Part shown: positions 37,517 through 46,995 of the stretch, in pieces
Numbering within the stretch: the stretch's first letter is position 1
How the letters are laid out: every line of letters begins with the position of its first letter
Source: Epiperipatus broadwayi
Taxonomy: Eukaryota > Onychophora > Udeonychophora > Euonychophora > Peripatidae
DNA length: 64,000 nt
Direction: 5' to 3'
Assembly (NCBI GenBank): GCA_028023455.1
Contig: JAQFVV010012498.1
Coordinates: forward strand, 1,362,001 to 1,426,000
The notes under the pieces: model-generated
What the model saw: only the letters and a program-made list of their open reading frames with translations
Databases searched by the model: none
What the model was told of the DNA's origin: nothing
Made by a program: the position numbers and the translations under genes

Positions 37517-39199
37517 GAAAAGTTTGGAAATTATTAGTTAGTTATTACAAGAGGACAGATATGTGTTAGTGTGGAGTTGTAGGAGAAGGGATTGAAAAGA
37601 CACACTCTTCAATCCCTTCAGTTTTGTTAAAAAAAAAGGAAAGAAATGACATCGTTTTTTCTACATTAAGGACCAGCTAAACTAAAAGACCTCTGGATAA
37701 ATAAAAAACAATGTCTAACTGGATACCAATATCTATTTAGGATGGTGTGGGAATTCATGTTCAAATGGCAAGCCATGGATAAAGCTGGACATTTTAAAAA
37801 TTGTAAGAACTTTAGATAATTCATGAACATTAAATGAAAAACTTTCCATATTTAAAAAAAATAGAAATAGATTCCTATCTGACCAAACTAAATTATTTAT
37901 TAATTAGTTATAATTTTATTTGATGTATTTCTTTTTTGTAAAATCATTTCCATTTTTTTTTTGTTCTTTAAGTTTTATTTATGATTTTTGTTTTGCGATA
38001 AATTAAATTATATAAATGTTAAACTTAAGTCGGGCATGAACGGCTATATAGATTTGTAAAGTCATATTAGGGGAGGGTAATCTTAGGTTATTTGTTTCAT
38101 AGTTGAATTAGGTCAATGGATTGGATATATTGGTGTAATTAGTAGATGTAGTATGAGGTTCGCTACGGGCAGAATCGCTTTATACGCCGCACACACTCGT
38201 TTTGCCTATGGGAAGAATTATAAGATGGAGACCGCAGTTCCTTCCTATGGAGTTTTTTTATTGCTCTTATCATCAGATAGATGTAGTATTCCTATGTGAT
38301 GAAAAGCGATTTCTTCTCTTAACCTAATTGTGCTGTCGTATTTCGTATTACATTGAACACATCGATATATCAGATGGATTGATGCCCATTTAGCTGCAAA
38401 CTTTTGGCCTAAGGTTAAATAAGGATAGAATATTTTCTTTCAAATGCAAATCTATGTAGTCTATTTATACTTGACACTGTAAATAAAAATGCATTAAATT
38501 TAAGTTGGGTATAGACACTTGCATGGGTTCATTACCGGTTAATTATGTTTTTGGTTTTCATATTTGATCAAAATATATACATTCGGTAAATAATGATACC
38601 TTACAGTGAGTATGTAAAATGTATTTATTCGGATGTCTTTTAAGTTATTGGTGTTAATGCGGTATCTTATGATGAATACCATTGGGTTTCTTGTATTCCT
38701 ATGCAATTGACGGTATCAATGATTTTGTATTTTGATCGTTTATGTTTATTTTGAAATGTTTTTTTAACCATGTAATCTATGTAACCGATCTATACTCAAC
38801 ATTAAAAACACATTTTATAAATCCATCTGTGTGAACTTATAAAAATTAAAATGCAAACTTATAAAAATTAAAATGTAAAATCAAATTCTAAAATCAAGTT
38901 AAAATTATAAAGTAAAAGTAATGTTAAAATGATTCAAAATTTATATGTGTGTTAATAAATGTTTGTGTGTATAATTACTGGCAGTGGCTTATTTTATTCT
39001 TTTTTTATATATATCTTAGATAGGAATTTAATATAAGTGACAATGGGCTAATGACCGGATATCAAAATATATAAAATAAAATAAAATTATTTTTTTTGAC
39101 TTACATATCTGCCTACTTTATAAATTTTTCTAGGTTCAAATGCCTAGATGGCGCCCTGTAGTGCAGATTATGTTAGTCAACTTTCTCCGGATCGTTATA

Positions 39200-39680
39200 A
39201 TATATATAAGTTAATTTATGATAATAGCAAGGAAAGTAGTTTACTGTTTAAGGCTCAAACAGGATCTTTAGCAATAAGAGAATATACACACAAATGGAAA
39301 ACTATAGGTGATTTAGTCTGAAAGTTGTGCAAGAAAGGCATAGAAAATATTAGGCATCTGTTAATTCAATGCAAATGCTTGAAAGCAGAAAGGGTACAAA
39401 TAATGAAGTTATGGAAGAACAAATATGAACAAAGTGATTAAACAGAAAGTGGGTTATGGGGTTTTATGTTGGATTTGGAAAAAGATAAGGGGGGGGGGTT
39501 AGGTATAAAGGCCATGGAGTTGACAAAAATATTGTGAAAATGGGCTGGTAGATTATGAAAAAACTTAATCTGGGGAGTGAAAGGTAAAGTGGTTAACAGG
39601 TTTCTCTGGGTATAGTTGCCGAGAGATTCCTGGCTCTGTATAAGGAAAAGTCATAATCATCACATTAAATCACATCACAT
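39200..39680 (+). pseudogene. LINE copy A, zinc-finger end of ORF2 and 3' tail
   Basis: The coding remains resume after the LTR-like insert: a decayed Cys-x2-Cys (KLCKKG; a TGA precedes it), then IRHLLIQCKCLK with His-x4-Cys, as in copy B at 41538-41610. Then comes the family 3' end (GGTTTCTCTGG, GAGAGATTCCTGG) and a tail CATCACATTAAATCACATCA. A G8 run at 39490 is a local oddity. Confidence 0.8.
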
Positions 39681-40079
39681 GGAACAAGGGAATAGACACG
39701 TACATGGAAAATGTGGTTGATTTGGTCTGCACTTTGTGTGAGAAAGGCATAAAAAATATTAGGCATCTGTTGATTCAATGTATATGCTTGAAAGCAGAAA
39801 TGTATAAATAGTAAAGTTATGGAAGGCTAAATATAAACAAAATGATTATACAGAAAGTGTATTATTGGTTTTTATGCTGGGTATGGGAACAGCTAAGAGG
39901 GATATAAAGGCCATGGCATTGACAAATATTATGTTGTGGAAATGGAATGGAGCAGAATAAGAAGAAAAGGGTGGGGAATGGAAAGGGAAGATAAAATGGC
40001 TAACAGGTTTTTCTGGACATAGTTGCTTAGAGATTCCTGACTCTGTATAAGGAGAAGTCACAGTGCATCACATCACATG
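39681..40079 (+). mobile_element. 5'-truncated LINE copy, zinc-finger end and 3' tail
   Basis: It starts at once after the tail of copy A and repeats the last about 400 bp of the family: CTTTGTGTGAGAAAGGC (Cys finger), IRHLLIQC-coding sequence, TATTGGTTTTTATGCTGGG, GAGTTGAC-like block and tail GCATCACATCACATG. Same strand as its neighbours. Confidence 0.8.
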
Positions 40080-40084
40080 TAATT

Positions 40085-41908
40085 TGAATGAAAGGATAAG
40101 GATCATAGAAAGTTAAACAATTACAGACCGATAGTGGTAACATGTTTTATATAAAGTTTTCTCATATGTGGCGGCAAGGAAGGGTTGCAAAATGGATGGA
40201 AGAAAATAAAATAGTGGGAGAAATGCAAGGTGGTTTTCGATCAGAGAGGTATATAAAAGATAGTTTATTTATAGTTACACAACTTATGGATATGAGTAGG
40301 AATACAGGTAGACAGTTATATATGTCTTTTATAGACAGAGAAGAAATATGATAGAGTAAATAGAAATAGATTGTGGGTAAATTGAATGGAGCTTTAGTAA
40401 ATATTATTAAGAAATTATATGAAAATAATTACTATACATATCAATTAGGGGGTATAGAATCAGTTAAAGTTAAAAATGGAGTGGGAACTAGGACAAGAAT
40501 GCCTATGTCACCTATTTTTTTTTTTTTTTTTTTGTATTTGAGTAAAATAAAGTAAGCAATAGAAAGACTAGGAAAAGGGATAGAGATAGCATTAATAGGT
40601 GGCAAGGGAGTATATATATTGTTGGGTCTTTTATTTGCAGATGATGTCTTTTTGGGCACAGAAAAAAGAAAGGATATGGAAGCTCTGCTGACAAAATGTG
40701 CAAGGGTGGGTATAGAGATGGAGATTAAATTTAGTAAAGAAAAATCAAAAGTAATGATGATTAATACTGGGCAAAGATCTTTTATTGGGGGATATAAAGT
40801 TAATTGCATTGAATAGATATAACTATTTGGGAATCATCTTATGTAATCAGAGAAATTGCTTGGATGAATGGGAGAAAAAATTGACAAATGAAGCAAAAAA
40901 AGGAAGGGATTGATAAATATAATATAATAAATATGATGTAGCTAGAATTGTATGGAAGGGAGTAGAAATAACAGGGTTAACATATGGTTATGATGTGATA
41001 TGGGTTACTAATGAGGTATTATATTACTTAGAAAAAGTAAAATGAAGACATGCATTAAATGCAGATGTGTGGATGGCGAAGGAGGTAATTCAAGGAGAAA
41101 TAGAATTGTCAAGTTTTTATATGAGAGATGCAAAAAGCAAAATGAAAATGTTCAGTAGATTGCAGTTTATGGATAATAAAAGAATAGTAAAATAGTATTT
41201 CATTGGGTTATGAATAGAGGACAGGCAACAAAGTGAATGAGAAAGATAAAGTGGTATGCAAAAGATTTGGATAAAGAATTTATGTCAGTATACTTGAACA
41301 AAGGGTGGGATGATTGTGTTATGAGAATTGTTGAGCATTATAGTGGTAAAGAATGGAATAGAAGAATAGGTATATTAATAAAGAATAGGGAGTTGGAGAG
41401 ATGGAGATATAGTATGGAGAATATAAATGGAATATTGGACGCAAGTTAATTTATGATAATAGCAAAAAAATAGTTTTTTGCTTAAGGCTTGAACATGATA
41501 TTTATTAACAACAGAATATACATATAAATGAAAAATTGTGAATGATTTAGTCTGCAAATTGTGTAAGGAAGGCATAGAAAATATTAGGCATCTGTTAATT
41601 CAATGTAAATGCCTGAAAGTAGAAGGGATACAAATAATGCAGTTACGGAAGAATAAATATAAACAAAATAGTTATACAGAAAGTGAGTTATTGGTTTTTA
41701 TGCTGGGTTTGGGAAAAATAAGGGGGATTTAGATATAAAGACCATGGAGTTGACAAATATTATGTTGTGAAAATGGGATGGAGAAGAATATGGTAAACCT
41801 TAGGGCAGCAGAAAAGTAAAGTGGTTAACAGGTTTCTACAGGTATAGTGGTTGAGAGATTCCTGACTCTGTATAAGGAGAAGTCACAGCACATCACATTA
41901 CATGTGAT
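40085..41908 (+). pseudogene. LINE copy B, truncated within the reverse transcriptase
   Basis: It starts at GATAAGGATCATAGAAAGTT, which is position 35447 of copy A, and runs to the tail ACATCACATTACATG. Motifs: RVAKWMEENKIVGEMQGGFR (40180-40240), LYMSFIDREEI (40318-40350, damaged), a degraded GVGTRTRMPMSP, LLFADDVFLGTEKRKDM (40622-40680, the intact FADD catalytic box), then WYAKDLDKEF (41252) and a C-terminal finger VCKLCKEGIENIRHLLIQC (Cys-x2-Cys-x9-His-x4-Cys, 41547-41603). The frame is cut by stops and shifts, including a T-run expansion at 40514-40533. It inserted directly behind the previous copy's tail. Confidence 0.85.
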
Positions 41909-41909
41909 T

Positions 41910-43350
41910 TTGTAAAAAGAAACATCTTGATAATATTTCAACAAGGAATGAAAGCTGTGTTAATGTATTAAGTAAATTTTTTATTTATATTAAATTGTAT
42001 GTTTCAATTTTGTTTTAAATTTATTATTTTAAATTTTATAATATATATTTATAATGAGGCTATTAATTTTATGGCCTACAAATAGCCTACAACACCATGA
42101 TTATATAACCTTAATGAATTGTACATGTGTGCATATATATTTAAAACTTTAAGGAAAGTCGAAATAAACAGAAACAAAACTTACCTATATTATTATTTAA
42201 AATAAAGTATGGACTAACTTAAGAAATATTGATTAATTAAATAATAATGTTTCTTGATATTTTTGAAATATTGTAAATTATTTAAAATGATACAAGAAAG
42301 GTCTTTATTTGATTTAAATATTTTATTTCTGATTTTGACAAAAATTTAAATTTTTTAATATAATGAAGAAGAAAAGAAACGAGATGTTTTTTTATTATAA
42401 AAAGTACATGTTAATTCTAATATATTTTTAGAAAAAATATTTATGTTTTTATTAATGTAAATTTAAAAGACAGTATAATTTAGTTATAACCTGTTTTAAA
42501 TTATAACTTTTTTTTTATTAAGTAAAAATACTTACTTAATCCTATGTTTATAACTTCCATATTATCTACTGATGTAATTGTAATTGTTCAAAAAACGGGT
42601 AATTGTTGCTAGTTTTGATATTACCTGAGCTTGAGATTCTAAAGAAATATAGGAAAATGGCTGTTCTATAATGTGTCATAAATTGATATGTATATAGCAG
42701 ATACTAATTGTTATACTTGAAATTCAAAAATTATAAAATCTAGATTCATATTGACACAACAACATTACAATGTCCATCTTTTTTCAGGCAGTCTATATGA
42801 GAAGTTCAATATAATCTTAAGAAATTCCAATGATATATGATTTATAATTATCAAAGCATAGATAAAAGCTGAATATACAACACATCTTATGCCAATACTG
42901 ATATTTTTTTTACATATATAGAGAGCATAAGTAATATAATTTCAAATACTAACTATAATGGTAAAAACTAAAAGAAACAACATTTGACTTGTATTATACT
43001 CATTTGTTTTAAAAGTAATCAACTTTTGAATAAAGTAAAATAAGTTAACTAAATAATGAAAAAATAAAAGCTTTCAGTAGGAAAATAAAAAGAGACCAAC
43101 TAGTGAAAGCACCTTCAAGTTTAAAAGTTTCCAGAGGATATAAACTCTAATCTTGTTGTTGCATCCTATATAATAAGATTGCCAAATTTGCATTTTGTTT
43201 ATATTAATAACAGATGAAAATTCAAATCAAGTCAATGTATGATATTATTGAAAAAAATTTTAAAAGCAATTTAATATTAAGTTTTAAAACATTTTATTTT
43301 ATGTTAGAATAATTGTATGTATGTGTGCTTGTGTTGAAATGTTATTAAAC
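41910..43350. other. AT-rich sequence, no gene seen
   Basis: Nothing recognisable beyond AT-rich words. Confidence 0.6.
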
Positions 43351-43659
43351 AAAAACATTCTGAAATTATCACTTATATAACGTTCAATGGCGAGTTAGAA
43401 GCAATAAAATGGTTTATAAAAAAAGTTAATATAAAAACACTTAATTTTATCACTTCTTAATGCAAACGATTGCAAAAACTTATTAGGAATTTAATTACTA
43501 AAATATTATATATAAAAAAACTTATTAAGTATTTATTGAAAATAGAATCGAATTTAAAATATCATCCTCATACTTTTCTTTACAAAATAAATACACCAAA
43601 CTTCTTTTTTTTTTAAATTTTGGTTTTTTATATGTCTATTATAAAAAAATATAACTACA

Positions 43660-43705
43660 CACCAACATTTCAACTATTTTATAATATAGTCCTTTTCAAG
43701 GAAAA
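43660..43705 (-). ncRNA. hammerhead-like motif of the Penelope terminal repeat (left arm)
   Basis: On the minus strand CTTGAAA is followed by a hairpin GACTAT/ATAGTT and GAAATGTTGG. The core box CTGATGA is degraded, but stem II, GAAA and the following GTTGG are in the order of Penelope hammerheads with almost no stem III. Confidence 0.35.
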
Positions 43706-43790
43706 CTGACAATACAAATATATAATAATAAATATAAATACCACATATTCCAAACAAATTTTCAAAAATTCAAAAATACTAAAAAATATT

Positions 43791-43982
43791 AAACAAGGCA
43801 AAACTCTCCATACGGTAGTGCCACCCTGTGCCAACCAGAATAGTCAATGGATGACAGAAGGCTCGTGCATAAAATCCATTGATTCCTCTGGTTGGCACTA
43901 CTGTATGGAGAGTTTTGCTTTGTTTAATAACAATTATGTGCTAGTATAAGAGATTGGTGATCATGTGATGTTTAGTAGTGTA
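43791..43982. mobile_element. small fold-back element with 13 bp target duplication
   Basis: The arms share CAAAACTCTCCATACGGTAG and its mirror ACTACTGTATGGAGAGTTTT, and the right end continues with GGTGATCATGTGATGTTTAG as in the 23 kb fold-back. It is flanked by ACTAAAAAATATT at 43778-43790 and at 43983-43995. The other arm of the Penelope palindrome (about 44447-44470) has this site once, without the insertion, so the 13 bp duplication is real. The hammerhead region of the larger relative is deleted here. Confidence 0.85.
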
Positions 43983-43995
43983 ACTAAAAAATATT

Positions 43996-44253
43996 CTTTA
44001 TCTCACTTCTTTATTTTATCAATATTTTTAATAGAAAATAAACCTTTAATAATATCTTTATGATTATCATTTATAAAATACTGATGCTTTATTATATTAA
44101 TCTCATTTTAAAACAAATTATTATTTGAACATAATTTTAATTGCTCTTTGAATTCTATTATGAATAATATTTATTTTACTATGATTATCAATATCTGATA
44201 ACCAATTATAATCCAATAATATTTTCTTTCTATATACAGAAGTTTCTATTATA
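43996..44253 (-). pseudogene. Penelope-like reverse transcriptase fragment (left arm)
   Basis: Read on the minus strand from about 44253 it gives IIETSVYRKK and later NWLSDIDNHSKINIIHNRIQ, then RAIK, the mirror of the right-arm fragment, then stops. It extends a little further toward the end of the RT than the right arm. Confidence 0.7.
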
Positions 44254-44256
44254 ACA

Positions 44257-44466
44257 AGAATTGGTAATAATAGTAATGCTATAATAGAAATTTCTGTATA
44301 TAGAAAGAAAACATTTTTTGGATTATTAAATAATTGGTTATTGAATATTGATAATCATAGTAAAATAAATATTATTAATCATAAAATTCAAAGAGCAATT
44401 AAATTATGCTCAAATAATAATTTGTTTAAAAATGAGATTAATAGAGTATTTTTTAGTAGTTTTTAA
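44257..44466 (+). pseudogene. Penelope-like reverse transcriptase fragment (right arm)
   Basis: The frame from 44257 to the TAA at 44464 codes for IIEISVYRKKTFFGL, NWLL, INIINHKIQRAIKLCSNNNL and FKNEINR. This order (SVYRK, then NW, then RA-KLCS, then NEI) is typical of the stretch after the RT catalytic box in Penelope-like elements. Only about 70 codons remain and then the sequence jumps to the terminal-repeat part, so the element is internally deleted. Confidence 0.75.
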
Positions 44467-44528
44467 TTTTTGTGTTTGTTTGGAATATGTGATTTTATAT
44501 TTATTATTATATATTTGTATTTTTCAGT

Positions 44529-44575
44529 TTCTCTTGAAAAAGACTATATTATAAAATAATTGAAACATTGGTGTC
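44529..44575 (+). ncRNA. hammerhead-like motif of the Penelope terminal repeat (right arm)
   Basis: CTTGAAA, then a hairpin GACTAT/ATAATT around ATTATAA, then GAAACATTGG. Comparison with the left arm suggests GAAACGTTGG as the older form, with a GTT triplet that hammerheads can cleave. The CTGATGA box is degraded. Confidence 0.35.
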
Positions 44576-45319
44576 TAGTTATATTTTTATAGTAGTCATA
44601 TAAAAAACAAGATTTAAAAAGAAGTTTGGTGTATTCATTAATATATATTCAAAATATTATATAAAAAAATGAAGTTATTGAACGGAAGGAATGCTTTTTT
44701 GCACTTAAATGGATCATATACCATTGCCTGAGAGAGATTTACATAAGTTATTTTAAAATGTCTTAGAATTTGTGTCATAAAACAAATTATTAAATCAAAA
44801 GTAAAATCTTATCATAATTGAACATATATTTTATTTTAAATTTATATTATTTTAATATTTATGTAAATCTAAAGAAAAAGATATGTTATAGGACATTTTA
44901 ATTGATTAGACTTTATCTTTTGACAATTATAAGTTATAGAAATTAGGAAAATTTTAATTTTTTCTTTTGTCTTTAATAGAATAATTTGAATTATTAAAGA
45001 CACAAATTTCATTATACATCAATTTTATAATAAAAACAAGAACTAATATAAAGTTAATATACCAAAAGTAAATCTATATATAAAAATTAGCTATGAGTTT
45101 ATAACCATCTGCACTAGCATTTTCTTTTACTTTTGATACATTAAATTTTTTAAGATTAAATCTAATTGTCTGTTTTTATTATACATAGATTATATTTGAT
45201 ATAATATTGTGTATTTAAGTGTCTAAGCAATTAAAATTTTAAAAAAATAATACCAATAGTTTTTAATAAATTTATATGAAATCCTTTTAATAATATATAT
45301 TTTGTTATACACTTTTACA

Positions 45320-46720
45320 TCAGTTAATGAAAACTATTGGTCCTCTAAAATGCCTCATAAAATAAAGTCTCACATAAAAGATAAGTTATTATAAAGAATT
45401 CTTATGGGAAAAAATAATTCATTACTTTAAATTCAAAATATAAAAACAATCAATTAAAAAATAAAGCTTAAATTGATAAAAGTATTAATTAATGATTAAA
45501 CATTTTATCTAGCATATTATTAAAAAAACTAAACTATAGGTAAATATATTATTTAAAAATATTTTGGGAGCTATAGTTTTAAAATAAAAAAAATTATAAT
45601 TTTTCCATTACTGATCTGCCATTTTGCATTTTATACAGCTGTGAAATTATATTTCCTAGCCACAATGTACATTTTAAATGAAAAAAAAAAATTAATACAA
45701 TTGTCTACTTTATATTTAATTATTAACATTTTTGTAATTTTTAACCAATAACACTTTGATTTTTTTTTTGCAGCACTGTTAACTTTTTTTTTAAATCACA
45801 TTTTTTATTTTACATAAATGCAATGAAATAAAATAAATTATAGGTGAATTAATATAATGTACAGTTGATTGCTGTAATTTTAATAATGTAGAAAAACTTA
45901 TCTTTTTACTTTTGCCTATTTATGTTATAAGACAACTGGTTATTATCTTGAATAAGGCAAAAACAAATTATGAGATTATTGATTTAAATTTGAAAAAATA
46001 AATGACATTTTAAACTTATGTTTAGTAACCTTTGATCATATAAAATTCATTATTAGCTACATGGTGCATGAAATCATGTTTTTACTCAAAATAATTTATA
46101 ATTATGATGACCATTACATTTTTTTTGCTGCAGGCAAAATAATGTTCTTAAAAATTTTTAATCATAAAACTGATTGAATAAAATAGAGATTAGCTAATTT
46201 ACACATTTTACAACTAAATATTAATACATTGTTGTTGTGCAAGATCAAAGTATGTTATATGCTGTACTGAATAAAATTGACATTTTTTTTTATTCATAAA
46301 AAAATATTCTCTATTTTGGATATATCGCAAATGAAAGCATTGAATATTTTGTAAAGTCATTAGGTGAATATTAAATAAAATTGCATTAATTATGTTTTTT
46401 CATTCTATAATCAAAATATAATATTATAAATTGTATAATGAAAAACTCTATTATATATATTTTTAGCTTGAATGACATCATTTTATTTTTGGGCAATAAA
46501 GTTTTAATTGAAGTCACTATTCTATATCATCAATTTTACAAAATGATCACTATCTTAAAAAAATGGTGGTTGATTTTTTTAAAAAAAAGTTTCAAATTTT
46601 TTAAAAAAAAATGTAATAGCAAATAATCAATTATAAATCAAAATAGTGAGTAGATATTGATGATGATCATTATAGTAAATCTTCAAATAAAACTTCATCA
46701 CTAATTTGGGTAAAAGTGTA
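45320..46720. other. AT-rich sequence, no gene seen
   Basis: This stretch has no counterpart in the paralogous block at 28150. The 62-codon frame at 46438 is low-complexity and not supported. Confidence 0.55.
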
Positions 46721-46926
46721 AAATATGAAGTGTTTCAAATGTTCTTAGATTATTTTCAATACAGTTTAGGTAAAATTACTTTTTATTTTGCACAAATGTT
46801 TGTCTACAAATTATGCAAATCACTATTATTCTAATATATATTTTTAAAAAATAATTTTTCTTTTTTGTTTTTTAAATAAAACCTCTGTTACATTTTAATT
46901 TTCATAAGGTATATATATATATATAT

Positions 46927-46995
46927 GTAGCTCATCACTACAATAAATACATATATATATATATATATATGTATTTATTGTAGTGATGAGCTACA
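46927..46995. repeat. palindrome at the start of the 5' LTR
   Basis: GTAGCTCATCACTACAATAA and ATACATA at 46927-46953 are the exact reverse complement of 46969-46995, separated by (TA)n. The right arm includes the first 20 bases of the LTR. The 3' LTR has no such inverted copy before it. Confidence 0.85.

Larger units (their letters stand above)
36796..39199. mobile_element. LTR-like insertion of 2.4 kb inside the LINE
   Basis: LINE sequence stops at TATGGAGAGTA(AT)n (36775) and resumes at ATAAGTTAATTTATGATAAT (39207), as comparison with copy B (41410-41470) shows. The insert ends in TATAAC and GTTATA, a one-transition decay on each side of the TGTAAC/GTTACA ends of many LTRs. It has a TATA box-like site at 37507 and no coding frame. 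A solo LTR is the best reading. Flanking ATATA repeats hide any 5 bp duplication. A hairpin MITE lies inside at 36845-37086. A non-LTR element is not excluded. Confidence 0.5.
31290..39680 (+). mobile_element. APE-type LINE copy A, nearly full length, with two nested insertions
   Basis: Order: 5' leader (about 31290-31834), ORF1 with a zinc finger (31835-32281), ORF2 with endonuclease (32880-34000), nested MITE (34005-35055), reverse transcriptase and 3' ORF2 (35056-36771), nested LTR-like insertion (36796-39199), ORF2 zinc-finger end and 3' tail (39200-39680). Without the nested elements the copy is about 4.9 kb, a normal length for this type. Two ORFs, an APE endonuclease and a PHD-like finger in ORF1 are found in CR1/Rex/Jockey-like clades; I do not assign a clade. 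Many stops show the copy is dead. Confidence 0.85.
43595..44640. mobile_element. head-to-head palindrome of two Penelope-like fragments
   Basis: The left arm (43595-44250) and the right arm (44257-44640) are inverted copies: ACACCAAACTTCTTTTT at the left is mirrored by AAAAAGAAGTTTGGTGT at the right. Inward come a terminal-repeat-like part with a hammerhead-like motif, then coding remains of the RT end facing each other around a centre of about 10-20 bp. The two arms differ at many positions. The left arm carries a later 192 bp insertion. Penelope-like elements are known to insert as inverted or tandem partial dimers, which fits. Confidence 0.75.
43350..46840. repeat. old duplicated block, paired with 28150-30235
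   Basis: Matching parts are about 43350-43560, 44735-45315 and 46725-46930, in the same order as at 28150-28980 and 30154-30235. The Penelope palindrome (43595-44640) and the stretch 45320-46720 have no counterpart there. The junction at 46836-46842 corresponds to the MITE insertion point of the other copy and is empty here. Confidence 0.65.

Noticed and set aside
38250-38290. Minus-strand CTGATGATAAGAGC as a hammerhead
   Set aside because: No GAAA box at the right distance and no stem II.
39150-39172. TGGCGCCC as a possible primer-binding site
   Set aside because: Only eight bases match a tRNA-Lys site; the following bases do not, and the place is near the end of the insertion and not after an LTR.
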